DNA of 64,000 nucleotides from Anodontia alba (GCA_964016985.1 OZ024823.1:125182924-125246923), one strand, 5' to 3'; positions 10,815 to 21,302 are shown, counted from the stretch's first letter. A program made the numbers and translations. The notes: a model not told the origin generated them from the sequence alone.

Positions 10815-11144
10815 ACTGGGAGAATAGTATCGCAGCAAATTATAATTAATAATTAAACAGCGATTCTACAGGTCTAAATGTACTCTACTGACAACGAGAA
10901 TACTGGTAAAAGCTTCAGTCATTTGCCTACAAAGTACTCATTGTAATGAATATATTGATCGCAATAAATTTCGTCATAGAGGCCTTAATATAAAGAGGAT
11001 TGAAAAAAACATAAAATCCAAATAAAATCTAGACAGAAAGCAATAATGTTTAATCTAACGGCCGAATAACAGAGTGTCATAAATTTTCATTATTGAGGAA
11101 CAAGCTCGATACACGAGGCAATAACAGTGACACTAATTTAACCT
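10815..11144. other. No gene seen
   Basis: AT-rich single-copy-looking DNA between a B and an H element. Confidence 0.5.
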
Positions 11145-11350
11145 TTACCGCTCTCTGGGTAATTTCAGCAGACGACAAACTGATGATATTTTTTCTTATT
11201 TTTCCCAGAAAATAGAATTTGACATTTCATGCAAATTGTAGACAATTTGCATGACATGTCAAATCCTATTTTCTGAAAAAAAAAAGTAATAATAATTAGA
11301 AGAAAACTAAATCGTCTGCTGCATTTTGTTCCCAGCATGCTAAATCTTAA
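11145..11350. mobile_element. Family H palindromic element
   Basis: TACCGCTCTCTGGGTAATTTCAGCAGACGAC opens and TCGTCTGCTGCA...CCCAGCATGCTAA closes. In the middle GACATTTCATGCAAATTGT is inverted as ACAATTTGCATGACATGTC. The pair CAGCAGACGA/TCGTCTGCTG and the central arms give a long foldback. A full second copy is at 16.66 kb. Confidence 0.65.
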
Positions 11351-11935
11351 GGTACCGTTACCGTATTTGCTCTAAACCGTCTGATAGTCCTACCTTAGCA
11401 AATACTATAGACCTAGATCAACATGGAGCAGTTTGGTCTGAGTCTACATTGATTGTCACTCAGTCAGTACCTTTTGGACATGTTATGCGGTAAGCAAACA
11501 GACTTGTTTTAATTTAGGTTTAGTGTAAGCATAGTAAGAGGTTAATCGGGGAAGAGGCTGGAGAGAATATATTGGGTAAATAAGACATGTCAAGGAAAAA
11601 CTAACATGTTACAAACTTAGAAAGGTCTTGTGGTATTAGCAACCCGACCACTTCACCCATACAGTATATGAAATGCAAAGTAACATGACACCCTTTCTCT
11701 TGGAACTGGAGCCTAATCAGTGTTGAGGTAAAAAAATAGTCCACTCGGCATAAATGGTTTAACAAATGTAGACAAGATTTAGAGAAAAGAAAAGTCTTAT
11801 TTTTCACTGAAAGTTAGGTTTTCCATTTCATTCAAATTGTCTTCTTCTTTGATTGAAACATCAAGGCTTCTTCTGTGTATATTAAACATATCGCTTATTT
11901 TCATCTCATAATTTACTTGTGGAGTGCTGAAGCTT
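11351..11935. other. No confident gene
   Basis: Holds the right end of a B-type element (GGCATAAATGG near 11747) and a short acidic minus-strand frame (11799-11930) that I do not accept as a gene. Confidence 0.4.
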
Positions 11936-12042
11936 CCCAGCAGGCACAAAACATCAAAATGACGTCGTATCAACGTCGATGCGACGTCATCACGTCGCAT
12001 CGACGTTGATACGACGTCATTTTATCGTTGTGTGCCCACTGG
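11936..12042. mobile_element. Family D palindrome
   Basis: CCCAGCAGGCACAAAACATC on the left and TGTGTGCCCACTGG on the right. Between them ATGACGTCGTATCAACGTCGA is inverted as TCGACGTTGATACGACGTCAT. The whole 107 bp forms one long stem. Confidence 0.85.
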
Positions 12043-12051
12043 ATTTAAACG

Positions 12052-12550
12052 TATATGAGACGGAAGGATGGATACGTATGCTGATCTGGACACTTGCTGC
12101 CTTCGTATGCTAAGTGACATATTTTCGCTTCATCACGAAAACATGCCTATATAATTTTGACCCCCTTAAACCCCACTTTTATATAGCAAAACTGGGGTTT
12201 ACAGGGGTATACATTATTTTTCTTATTTCTGCTCAAGGACATAGATTGTGGGTACTCGTTAGAACCGCCTCGCGAGGCGGTTCTAACGAGTACCCACAAT
12301 CTATGTTTTGAGCAGAAATATGAAAAATATCAGATTTTTTTTTTTATCTGAAAATTTTCATTTTTTTTTTAGGTGAAATTTTCTATATATTAGAATAGGC
12401 GTGTTTTCGTAATGTGGTGCGACCTACATATCTGTAAACCTCTAAATGTTCGCGCAAAGAAGGGAGCTAGAGTTTACCGTATAATATACGTTCCTCATAA
12501 GTTATTAAGCTTGAACTTATTTTGTAGGCAACTGTGAATTATTGTAATAC
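12052..12550. repeat. Tandem duplication, copy 1 (holds a family A insertion)
   Basis: GGATACGTATGCTGATCT, GACATATTTTCGCTT, TGGTGCGACC and CATAAGTTATTAAGCTTGAA align in order with copy 2 at 12.8-13.3 kb, about 750 bp downstream. Removing the family A element (12131-12414) restores the alignment. Divergence is substantial, so the duplication is older than both insertions. Confidence 0.75.
12131..12414 (+). mobile_element. Family A foldback MITE inside duplicated unit
   Basis: Complete copy of 284 bp with a GCCTCGCGAGGC loop and an expanded T run before AGGTGAAATTTTC. T flanks both ends. The paralogous site in copy 2 reads AACTTGGTGCGG without the element, matching CTT[element]TGGTGCGA with a single duplicated T. 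Confidence 0.93.
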
Positions 12551-12797
12551 CCTTTATCAGGTGAACTTCCTCATTCCCTCATTACTTCTGACCTTATAAT
12601 TTCCCGTTTTTACTAAAATATCTTGGTTGATTTGGGGATTTACCTGAATTCTGTATAAATGAAGCATTTACCTTTATGAGTGTGTTTAAAACCTCAGAAT
12701 TACTTTATGAAGCCGTTTCATTAATTTAACCGCTCAATAAAAAGGGTAGGTATTTTCATCTATGATTTACCTGTAGACCGCTAACCCATAAAAATGA

Positions 12798-13300
12798 ATA
12801 TGACATAACGCTGGATACGCATGCTGATCTTACCCTTTCTGCCTACATATGCCCGGGGACATATTATTTTAACTTGGTGCGGCCCTCATGACAGTATGCC
12901 CCTAAATATTCGGAGAAATGTAAAAAAGAAAAAAGAAAAAAAAAAGTTTAACCCTTGTCCTGCTGAATAAATAAAAGATACTACGCCCACTTCCAATTTT
13001 CAGCCAATCAGATTACTAGATCCAGTTTGTTAATACAAATTCACATACTTAATGACAAACAGTGCAGATCCAGATCAGTTGGCTTCTTTAGAAGCCAACT
13101 GATCTGGATCTACACTGTTTGTAAAGACAGGGCATATCCAGCAGGACTAGGGTTAACATAATACGTACAGGTATGCACCTGTTGGGAATCAACAAATTGC
13201 AATACCAAATCTAATGAAAACAACAAAATATATATATTCGTCATAAGTTGTTAAGCTTGAAATGATGTTATCGGTAATTGCGGTTTGTTGTCAAACCCTT
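12798..13300. repeat. Tandem duplication, copy 2 (holds a family B insertion)
   Basis: GGATACGCATGCTGATCT, GACATATTATTTTAACTT, TGGTGCGGCC and CATAAGTTGTTAAGCTTGAA match copy 1. It is interrupted by the TTAA element at 12952-13152 and an A-rich run. Confidence 0.75.
12952..13152. mobile_element. Family B element, CCCTTGTC subtype, complete
   Basis: TTAA (12948-12951) and TTAA (13153-13156) flank CCCTTGTCCTGCTGAATAA and the inverted end CCAGCAGGACTAGGG. The centre is a foldback of CAAACAGTGCAGATCC and GATCAGTTGGCTTC around TTTAGAAG. TTAA duplication with CCC...GGG ends is the hallmark of piggyBac-type transposition. There is no transposase, so it is non-autonomous. Confidence 0.88.
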
Positions 13301-13574
13301 TAATGTTCACCACAACTTTACATGCACCCTGCCATGTAACTGCAAAAACACCTGCTTCAGTCAGGCTAGCGTCGAAGAAATGAAAAAATCAATCGCAAAT
13401 TTCCGAACAGTCGGTGCATTCGCCAGGAGTTTAGTTGGACATTCACTGTTCCGACATGCAGAACTCTTAGTTTTCGAACAGAGCGGGTTACGCAAACAGC
13501 GTAGACCCTGAGAAGACGATCCCGATTAGACGCCGCCTTTTGCTTACTTAAACACATCTACTGGTAGAAGAATC

Positions 13575-13695
13575 TGGGTGGAGTAATTAGCGAACCCGAC
13601 TTCGGATCACGATGTCCCTGGTTCGAATCCCGCTGAATCCGGACTTCAGCTCCTGAATGTTGGAAAGGGCGTAAAATGCCGAACCATTATCATCA
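13575..13695 (+). repeat. tRNA-derived SINE head
   Basis: TAGCGAACCCGA at 13589 is a fair box A, and GGTTCGAATCC at 13620-13630 is a perfect box B, about 30 bp apart as in tRNA genes. GGGCGTAAAATGCCGAACC follows. The acceptor ends do not pair as in a functional tRNA, so a SINE or tRNA pseudogene is the better call. Confidence 0.65.
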
Positions 13696-13772
13696 CATCA
13701 GATGGCACTGTTGACTTTAGAATGGACTGTGTTCAAGTTTTTGCACAAGTATGGTAGGGGAATAAGGTGTCC

Positions 13773-14063
13773 CATTATGAAAACACGCCTATTCAAATAA
13801 TATTGAAATTTTTACGACCAAGAAAGGAAAGATTTCAGATTAAAAAATTCTTATATTTTTCATATTTCTGCTGAAAACATAGATTGTGGGTACCCGTTAG
13901 AACCGCCTCGGCGAGGCAGTTCTAACGAGTACCCACAATCTGTTTTTTTTTTTTAGCAAAATAAGAAAAAAATATGTGTACCCCTGTAAACCCCAGTTTT
14001 ACTATATACATGTAAAAGTGGGGTTTAAGGGGGTCAAAATTATATAGGCATGTTTTCGGGACG
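13773..14063 (-). mobile_element. Family A foldback MITE, slightly decayed
   Basis: CATTATGAAAACACGCC end, central arms with TACCCGTTAGAACC and GGCAGTTCTAACGAGTACCC, the AAACATAGATT arm matched only by a T-run variant, and a degraded last end (GTTTTCGGGACG). Confidence 0.88.
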
Positions 14064-14423
14064 AAATAATCCGGGTGGATACAGTTTTTGAGTTTTGTAG
14101 AATCTTATGAACAACCAACACGGTAGAATACAATGTGCAGCTCTACAATTTGTAACTGCATGTATGGTTCGCGTTCAGTATCTGTGCTTACTATATTGTC
14201 TTCGTCAAGTACAATGGTGCCTTTGGGCATGTAAAATGCGCATATGCAGAACAGAATGCGCATCCATCAAGTCTTAATGTATCAGGAGTTCTATCTCAGT
14301 TTATGCAATGTAAATCCTACAGTATAACCCGACATTGAATACCCTGTTCAGACCGCACGCAGACACAGAATGATCTGGTTCTTAACTCTCTGCATATGCT
14401 TGAAGACACATAAGCGTCTGGCG

Positions 14424-14426
<3 letters not shown>

Positions 14427-14514
<88 letters not shown>
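14427..14514. repeat. (CT)n followed by (TG)n microsatellite
   Basis: Pure CT at 14427-14474, then pure TG at 14479-14514, separated by ACTC. The compound microsatellite produces an Arg-Glu/His-Thr frame on the minus strand that is not a gene. Confidence 0.98.
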
Positions 14515-14515
<1 letters not shown>

Positions 14516-14736
14516 ATTTAGCATTGACGCTTTTTTCAAGGTCTAGCTGTGATCTGTCAAATTGATATTACAGACATTTCATATAAAGTAATTCGTTTTA
14601 CAGACTCATTTCCACCGAGTGAAAATAAAACAAATAGTCGCTCCACAACAAAAATGGCTCTTCTGACAGACGCGTTTTTAGAAGGCCAGGGAAGAGTGAT
14701 ACTGCTAGGCTCTGTACAATGTATCTTTATTAGTCA

Positions 14737-14857
14737 CATTATGAAAACACGCCTATTCAAATATATTGAAAATTTTATCACCCAAAACTGAAAGTTTTGA
14801 GATAAAAATTCTGATATTTTTCATATTTCTGCTCAAAACATGTGGGTACTCGCTAGA
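14737..14857 (-). mobile_element. Family A foldback, truncated at the palindrome
   Basis: CATTATGAAAACACGCC, TTCATATTTCTGCTCAAAACAT and GTGGGTACTCGCTAGAA are present. An AGATT deletion lies in the arm and the copy stops at the start of the loop. Truncation exactly at the hairpin tip fits breakage or replication loss at a cruciform. Confidence 0.85.
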
Positions 14858-15200
14858 AAGCAAAGATTCAGAATTAAATGAGTGCACGCACAAGGACGTC
14901 AATGTGAATGAACTGTAAACTCCAAGACAAAGCATTCATAAAAGGTGGTCTGTTGTTATTTACAGTCAGTAGGTTAACGTTATGTCTAGTGTCCCATAAA
15001 TAGGGCAAAGAGTTATGGTAGAAAAGTGGTAGAAAAGCCCACTCGGCGCAAATGGGTTAATGGACAGATGAACTTTCTTCAACTTCGGTTTCTCTACGAT
15101 GTGCAAAGGATAAGTCAGGATCAATCCTTTCTCTTAGTGTGCGGTATAAGACAAAATACTTATTTATTTGTGCGGTTTCATATCTAGCATTGTGGTCCAT
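14858..15200. other. No gene; remnant of a B-type right end
   Basis: CACTCGGCGCAAATGGG then TTAA (15057-15060) is a decayed family B terminus. Otherwise nothing is seen. Confidence 0.4.
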
Positions 15201-15201
15201 C

Positions 15202-15308
15202 CCCAGTAAGCAATCTTTATAAATTTATAGCGGGCCGTTATCGACCCGTCAGCTACCCTGACGGGCTGATGACGGCCCGCTATAGATTTATAAGGATTGC
15301 TAGCTGGG
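15202..15308. mobile_element. Family D palindrome, GGGCC subtype
   Basis: CCCAGTAAGCAATC(T) opens and GATTGCTAGCTGGG closes. The arms contain TTATAAATTTATAGCGGGCC and its inverse, with a CGTCAGCTACCCTGACGGG tip. It is the reverse-orientation sibling of the copy at 59.66 kb, shown by the complementary asymmetry of the loop. Confidence 0.85.
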
Positions 15309-15441
15309 TTTGTCGAGGAAGAAGGAGACTGGTTGGTTTGCTTTACTTTGTTTTGTGGCTTGTGTACGGGCTACCATGGTTAATATGTTCTTTCCCGTGG
15401 TGTTCTGTGATTGTCGCTCTTCCTGGACATATTCTATACTA

Positions 15442-15736
15442 CAGTCGACTGTTGTCATCTCGACTTCACTTATCTCGAATAACTGCTTATCTCGAAGTGA
15501 AAAGCTGGTCCCTGTTTTAACTAGGAAATCTAACAACACCTAACAAAGCAATTACTGCTCTTTTCCAGAATATTTTTAAACTAACTCTAACTTCAGGAGT
15601 CAGTTTACAAATTCATTTGTGAAATGTGGTTATTCGATTTATTTTTTTCTCGATTCTGCAAATCTGATATTTCGAGGTACGGATATCTCGAAGTATTTCA
15701 GAGAGTCCCTTGGACTTTGATAACGAGGGTCGACTG
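15442..15736. mobile_element. Family C MITE (pogo/Tigger-type ends)
   Basis: TA precedes CAGTCGACTGTTGTCATCTCGA. The right end is TTGATAACGAGGGTCGACTG followed by TC rather than TA. Internal motifs TTATCTCGAAGTGAAAAGC and CGGATATCTCGAAG repeat the end motif. TA target preference and CAG ends are typical of the pogo/Tigger branch of IS630-Tc1-mariner. No transposase frame. Confidence 0.75.
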
Positions 15737-15819
15737 TCTTTCCAGAAATATTTCTAAAATACTGGTATTTACCAGTTTTTCATGGGTTTTCATTCACAGT
15801 TTCGTTTATTATAATAAAG

Positions 15820-16015
15820 AATGGGCTATAATCCCCATTTCACCATTTCATATAGCTATGGATACATGTTCAGCGGAGGCGACTATATCAAATTGTTTTG
15901 TCCCTTCTGAAAAGGGAACTACTACAAAAGGAAAAGATAATGCTTCCAAGGGAGGGAGCACATGCTTTCCTTTTATAAGAGGTTCCCTTTCAGAAGAGAA
16001 TTTGTGTGCAGATAA
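15820..16015. repeat. Family V foldback-like repeat
   Basis: GTCCCTTCTGAAAAGGGAACT is inverted near the right side as GGTTCCCTTTCAGAAGAG, and AAAGGAAAAG pairs with CTTTCCTTTT. A 131-codon plus frame runs through it and the preceding C element, so it is not a gene. Confidence 0.5.
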
Positions 16016-16091
16016 GTAAAGTTGAAGTCATAAAAGTTTCCTTTCTTGTACTAAAGACGGACCATCTGCCAAATACACCCAATCCCCTTAA

Positions 16092-16296
16092 CCCTTGTCA
16101 TGCTGAATACATTAAGGTGCCACGCCCACTTCTAATTTCCAGCCAATCAGATTACTTGATCCGGGTTTTTGATAGAAATTCACATATTCAATGACAATCA
16201 GTGCAGAACCAGATCAGTTGGCTTCTTCAGAAGCCAACTGATCTGGATCTACACTGATTGCTAAGACAGGGCATGTCGTGTTCAGCAAGAGAAGGG
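16092..16296. mobile_element. Family B element, CCCTTGTC subtype, complete
   Basis: TTAA at 16088-16091 and 16297-16300 flank CCCTTGTCATGCTGAATAC and TTCAGCAAGAGAAGGG. The foldback is CAGTGCAGAACCAGATCAGT/ACTGATCTGGATCTACACTG. It is highly similar to the copy at 12.95 kb, including the AGCCAATCAGATTACT stretch. Confidence 0.9.
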
Positions 16297-16300
16297 TTAA

Positions 16301-16654
16301 AAGAGAAAACAGTCAACGAAGAATAATTATATATGGAACTTTTCATAATCGTGTTACACGACAGATGAATCAAGTTTAAGGACAGATAGGTAACTCATTG
16401 AAATTCAAAGAAATGACATTGCGTCAATCTGAAATTTCACAGAACGATTATTAATCAGTGCTGCATCTGTGATAGTCGATGATTTGATTTGGCGTGTGTG
16501 TCTGGTAGTAAATTGAATTAAAATAATTCTTCCTGATATAGTCTTGTTAAATGCTAATCCAATCTAAGCGGGAACATAGATGTCTTAGAATTGATAGCAT
16601 GTTTTTCTCCTATTATCAGACATGCTTAATATCCTCATATATAAAATCCGATTA
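16301..16654. other. No gene seen
   Basis: AT-rich DNA without ORFs or recognised repeats. Confidence 0.5.
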
Positions 16655-16870
16655 CCCGTTACCACTCTCTGTGCAAGTGCAGCAGACGGCAAACTTATAT
16701 TATTTTATTCTTATCTTTTCCAGATAAGGGCTTTGACGTTTCGTCCAAATTGTCTCCTAAGAGGACAATTTGCATGAAATTTCAAACCCCATTTTCTAGC
16801 AAAAATACGAAATTATTTTTAAATGTCGTCTGCTGATATTTTTACCCAGCATGCTAAGCGCGAACTATCC
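16655..16870. mobile_element. Family H palindromic element
   Basis: CCGTTACCACTCTCTGTGCAA and GCAGCAGACGGCAAAC open it, and GTCGTCTGCTGATATTTTTACCCAGCATGCTAAGC closes it. The centre is CCAAATTGTC(C)TCC/GAGGACAATTTGC. Same order as the 11.15 kb copy. Confidence 0.65.
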
Positions 16871-17390
16871 AAGTTTTCGAAACAAGAAGCTTATAACGAA
16901 GCCATAGAGCCATAAGGCGATATTCAACCAATTTTCAATTTTCCAGATTACGTCTGACTACAGATAGATACGGCCAGAAAGAAAATTAGAAGTATATGCT
17001 GTATTTTTAAAGCCTTTATCGCTTATCTAATATGAAAGTTCGGAGTCTGTAATAAGTTGATAGAAGAGCCCATTATAATTTATATTGCTCAGGCTGAAAT
17101 AGCGAAATTACATGTAACACTTTTTGCAATTAGAGACAGTGGTCAGTTAAGTTTCCTGAGGTCTGTTAACTCTCTATAAACAACCAGGTCCAATTTATTC
17201 GATTCCTCTGCTTTTATCATTAGCATCTTTGTTAATTATAGCTTCCTTTTACTCAAGAAATTCAATCTAAACCATGACATGTGCTACAAAAGCTTCCAGA
17301 ATGTCAAAAAAGAATAGTTAGTATTTGGTATACCTTGCATTTTACATTTACCTATCAAGAGAGATAAAAAGAATATTGTTGGGAGAAGGA
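16871..17390. other. No gene seen
   Basis: No ORF of note and no recognised repeat. Confidence 0.5.
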
Positions 17391-17394
17391 ACAT

Positions 17395-17600
17395 AACATT
17401 ATTTGATTTGGGTTTCACGACCCTATCAAGAAAGCCGATCATTCATCAAAGGTGGGCGAAAACCGCAGAATCCGGGAAAAACCATCTGACCATCCGAAAG
17501 CAGAACTTGGCTATCCCTTAACTACAGCGGTGAGAAGCCTAATGGATTAATAGTCTCCTGCCGACTAGGCTACGGGGGCCCGCCTGTGTTTGGATAGGTT
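17395..17600 (-). repeat. Possible tRNA-like SINE, minus strand
   Basis: On the minus strand GTAGCCTAGTCGGCAGGAGA fits box A (TRGCYNAGTNGG) well, starting near 17573. A clear box B is not found at the expected distance. The GC-rich stretch at 17440-17600 stands out from its AT-rich surroundings, which supports a repeat insertion. Confidence 0.35.
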
Positions 17601-17844
17601 CGTTAAATTAAGAGGTGTCTGAGTAGTTTTTAACAGTATCATTTATTATAGAAATTCCTGTACTGAATGCAAACATGATCAGACGCCGCAATCTCAAATT
17701 CGGGAGGTCAAATTTGTTACTACACATTTATGCAGTTTTAAGGGGTCTGCATACAGATGTCAGATTTTCAGCCATATTTACAATCTTACATATACATGTA
17801 CAACTTTTATGACTAGATGTTTGTTTTCCTGCACATCAATTCCA

Positions 17845-17945
17845 TTCCGAAAAGGGAGTCTAATTTAAAGGGAAACAAAGTCCTCCCTATGGGTGCAAAT
17901 GCTTTTCTTTTAGAGGATCCTTGTTTAAGAGCGGGAAGAGGGTGG
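17845..17945. repeat. Family V fragment
   Basis: CCGAAAAGGGAGTCTAATT, AAAGGGAAAC and GCAAATGCTTTTCTTTTAGAGG match motifs of the 15.8 kb copy. Confidence 0.4.
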
Positions 17946-18598
17946 GGTAAAATAATTTGGCACCGTTTTCTCCTCTTGAAAGTGTATTAATACCCTCTTA
18001 ACCACTTGCATTCGGCAAAAGATTAAATGAACAGGGATGTACAATGTGCCGATACTGTCTAATTATTTCCTTTGATGACCGGCTGCTAGAGGTTACTAAT
18101 TTTCCCAAGCTTATACGTACTGCGATATATACATGTATTCCACAGTCTATATTCATATGGGCATTTAATTGATTTTTGACAGCTGATTAACATTCTTAAT
18201 TTACGAATTGTCAACGCCATGCCTTCCGATACGCCCTTAAGGCCAGATCTGGGAATATTAGACGGGTTGATTTCGTTGTAATGATTGAATAGATGTGATG
18301 ATTGATATTGCTAACAAACCCGATTTCTGAAATTGAAAAACAATCTGTTTATACCATAGCTCATTTCCTATCAACTATAGAAACTAGACAACATACTGAA
18401 AGATAAACTGTAGTACACCTGTTAGTCTGATATATCCTACTGTTCTGACATGAAACCGATGAAAGAATCATGCAGTTTGTACAGATCTCCGCTGCAGTTT
18501 CTGTTGTTAAAACAGGGGCGGACCCAGGATGATTTCTGAGGGGGTTCGATTTGATCAAATTACCGTACTTACTCTACGTATTCGGAAATACAGGCGGG
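17946..18598. other. No gene seen
   Basis: Contains AACAGGGGCGGACCCAGGAT near 18512, a GC-rich patch that looks repeat-derived. Otherwise nothing. Confidence 0.4.
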
Positions 18599-18600
18599 AA

Positions 18601-18664
18601 CAAAGTGTAGACCCTGATCAGACGCCGCAGAACACAGCGTCTGATCAGTGTATACACTGTTTGT
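18601..18664. repeat. Family B core hairpin
   Basis: CAAAGTGTAGACCCTGATCAG is inverted as CTGATCAGTGTATACACTGTTTG around GCCGCAGAACACAGCG. TTAA ends are not visible. Confidence 0.7.
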
Positions 18665-18699
18665 CACTCTGTCAGCAATGTTACACACATTCATAGGTA

Positions 18700-19359
18700 G
18701 TAAAATTGACTTGTTGAAGAAACGTACAAGGGCAAAGCGTTAAGGGATGTGACTATTTCGGGTAAAGACGTAATCTCAAATGTTTCAACTGTATTCAAAA
18801 GTTCACATAAAATGAAATTTTGTGTCGGGAAAGGTTCGACGGAACCCCGAGAATCCCATCTAAACCGACCCTTATTAAAATTTGTGTATCGTGGATCCAG
18901 TGTACGGTCTAGTAACCTTTCAGCAGGATAAAATATACCTTCCACGGCTTCCAGGATATAGGTGTTGACAGAAATGTATCGATAAGCATTGGATTACTCA
19001 GTTTCCGACATCTTTCAGAAATTTGTTTTGTCTGGCTATTCACGCAGAATGAGTACATATGCGAACATTTGTCATGATTTGATGCAAACCCGTTTGTCGT
19101 ACCTACCTATACACAAACAATATTATTTTATTCATTTAAAAAAAAAAAGTATTTTCACTTTTCCATAGTACGAGTGAAATGGCTACAAATTATGCAGAAA
19201 TCGGTAGGATAGGTACATAAGAGGAAGGTGTTCATCACGTTCCCATGTGTTCATTTTTCACAATGTTGTTGTGAAGCTTCAATTATTAGAGTCAGCAAAG
19301 AAAACTAAAACATATTTTCTTGGGTAAAACAATAATTTATATGGGGCTGTCACAGATTG
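18700..19359. other. No gene seen
   Basis: AT-rich; overlapping short frames on both strands only. Confidence 0.45.
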
Positions 19360-19760
19360 GCGTATGACCCAGACGTGCGCCGGGCGTTTTGAAATAAAAG
19401 AAAAAATGACAAAGTCTCAATATGTTGGGACTATTAGAAATCTTAAACGTTTAGACCTTAACCTGCCCTGTCAAACTGATGTTGAACCTGTTCAGAACGA
19501 GTTGTGGGCGACCTTTCGGCGTACGAGTAGCGTAGACTGTGACGCATACTGGCGCATAGCCAAAAGTCGATCTCTGTCGTGTCTAGGACGTGTCCTAAAC
19601 GTGGACCGGGCGTACTAGCGTGCTTGTGGAGAGCCTTGGACGTATTCAAAGCGTGTTAGTGATATATGTCGGGCGTTGCTGGCGTCATTAGCGTGTATAA
19701 AAGGAGCAGAGCACACACGTCGCTTGCTGTACGTGTTTTGTCGCCCTTCGAGTAGTAATA
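19360..19760 (+). promoter_or_regulatory. CpG-rich stretch with TATA motif
   Basis: The sequence is unusually rich in GCGT and ACGT words compared with its surroundings and ends in TATAAAAGGAGC (19696-19707), a strong TATA-box match. An 84-codon frame at 19364-19618 overlaps it without a recognisable domain. It could be the promoter-bearing U3 of an LTR element, the 5' region of a retroelement, or a CpG-dense host promoter. No LTR partner was found in the window. Confidence 0.35.
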
Positions 19761-19984
19761 TAACTATAAATATTGCACCTTTAAAAGTTTGAATTCAACT
19801 GCCAACTAAACAAATGGCAAACCTTTTAAACCAGTACTCATGGCATTGTGTCTGTAGAGCTATTATCGTACTCAGGCTTTTGAAATGTCAGAAAATGTTT
19901 CTGATACACCACAGATACGTTACACGCATGTTAAAGGTGCGTTGCATGCGTTAAACGCGCGAATGACACATGCTCCAGGCACGT

Positions 19985-21230
19985 TACAGAATCCTTCCCC
20001 CAGCTGGATTAGAAATTTCCTGAAATTCAGAATACAAGTGGTCATCGTTTAAGGCTGAAAGTCATCACCCTCTGCTGTTACGTCAGGAGTCCCTCAAGGA
20101 ACCGTGCTAGGCATCTCCTGTTTCTCTCCTATATAAGCGGCATGCCAAAATACGTCAAACACTTTGCCGACGACCGCCTTTTACATAGGAGAGTACAGAG
20201 CAACTCAGAATGCTGCTGACTTCAAGAAGATCTTGATAAACTCGAAAAGACGGAAAATGTGGCGGATGGCCTTTATTGCAGACGTCCGAGGTACTACGCA
20301 TCACAAACAAAAAGAGGCTCTTTTGTTCTGGCTACTACATTCACAGTCAGAACCTGGCGATACAGACCGAAGCAAAATATCTAGGAGTTACCATTAGCAG
20401 TGACCTATCATCCAGCAGGCATATAGAAAATGTTACCAATACCATGAGCATTCTAAAGAGGAACATTAGGCCCCGAGTTTATAAAACTTTTTTCATGCTC
20501 AACTCAGATGAGCATGAAATTTTCTCTGCTAATAAATATGAAAATGCCAACAAAAGTTGGCATTTTCATATCTATTAGCAGAGAAATGTTCATGCTCAGC
20601 TATGTTTAACAAGAAAGAAATTGCAATGTTTAGTAATTTGATATTTATCAGCAGGACAAATTTCATGCTCAGCTGAGTTGAGCATGAAAAAGTTTTATAA
20701 CCTCGGAGCCAGATCTGCACCACAAGCTGCAAAGGAGACCACCTACAAGACATTCATCGGACTCTTGGCCGAGTATGCCTCAACATCCTGGGCACCATTG
20801 ACCGATTCAGACATTAAAAAGATTGAGATGGACAGTGAAGGGCAGCAAGATTTGTGTGCTATGATTATTAACGCACAAGTAGCGTCAGCAAAATGATCGA
20901 GAATCTTGGATAGGACACCCTACAGAAGCCTAGAGATCTCGTTAGACTCGCAATAAATGTACCGTACAGTAAACCACCTAGTTGATATACCATCAGAGCC
21001 ATACTTGACTCCATTAACTGGTGTGACCAGACCCACTGGCTCTCGCATCCGCCAGAATCTGACGTCAAATACCAGTTACCAACACAGTTTCTTCCCAAGA
21101 ACCATAATCTTGTGGAACCAGCTCCCTCAGACAGCCATGACCAAGCCTTCCAGAACCAGCTTGCCATCCTCAGCCTCTGAAGGCACAACATGTTTAAACC
21201 TTTTATCTGTTTTAATCTGTAAATAGACAT
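19985..21230 (+). pseudogene. Jockey/CR1-type non-LTR reverse transcriptase, broken
   Basis: A decayed ORF2 of a non-LTR retrotransposon: the part of the polymerase that copies element RNA into DNA at the target. Seen in order: WIRNFL, the palm motif SGVPQGTVLG (20071-20112, in the longer word SAVTSGVPQGTVLG), FADD at 20163-20174 (the catalytic YXDD-type box with two Asp), KYLGVTISSDL, LKRNIR/SAPQAAKE, LLAEYASTSW, then FFPRTIILWNQLPQ near the C-terminus, ending at 21226. The N-terminal endonuclease and first RT motifs are absent, so it is 5'-truncated. Several frame changes and stops break it, and a 241-bp foldback interrupts it at 20470. Confidence 0.85.
20470..20710. mobile_element. 241-bp foldback inserted in the RT pseudogene
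   Basis: The left end CCCCGAGTTTATAAAACTTT and right end AAAGTTTTATAACCTCGG are inverted copies continuing through CATGCTCAACTCAG. Removing the insert joins LKRNI to RSAPQAAKE in one frame, which fixes the boundaries to within a base or two. AG at 20468-20469 and 20711-20712 could be a 2-bp duplication. Inside lies a second palindrome with 28-bp arms (CTCTGCTAAT ... TTAGCAGAG). Seen only once here. Confidence 0.85.
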
Positions 21231-21298
21231 TTTAACCGTAACGCGTGAGCACTCTCCACCACATTATAAGAATACTCATTTTTTGAAGGAGGCAATAA

Positions 21299-21302
<4 letters not shown>

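Noticed and set aside
11799..11930. Acidic minus-strand frame (FSTPQVNYEMKISDMFNIH...)
   Set aside because: Composition is plausible, but there is no firm splice context and it is only about 40 codons.
15624..16019. 131-codon plus frame
   Set aside because: It overlaps a family C MITE and a family V foldback. The translation follows repeat sequence.
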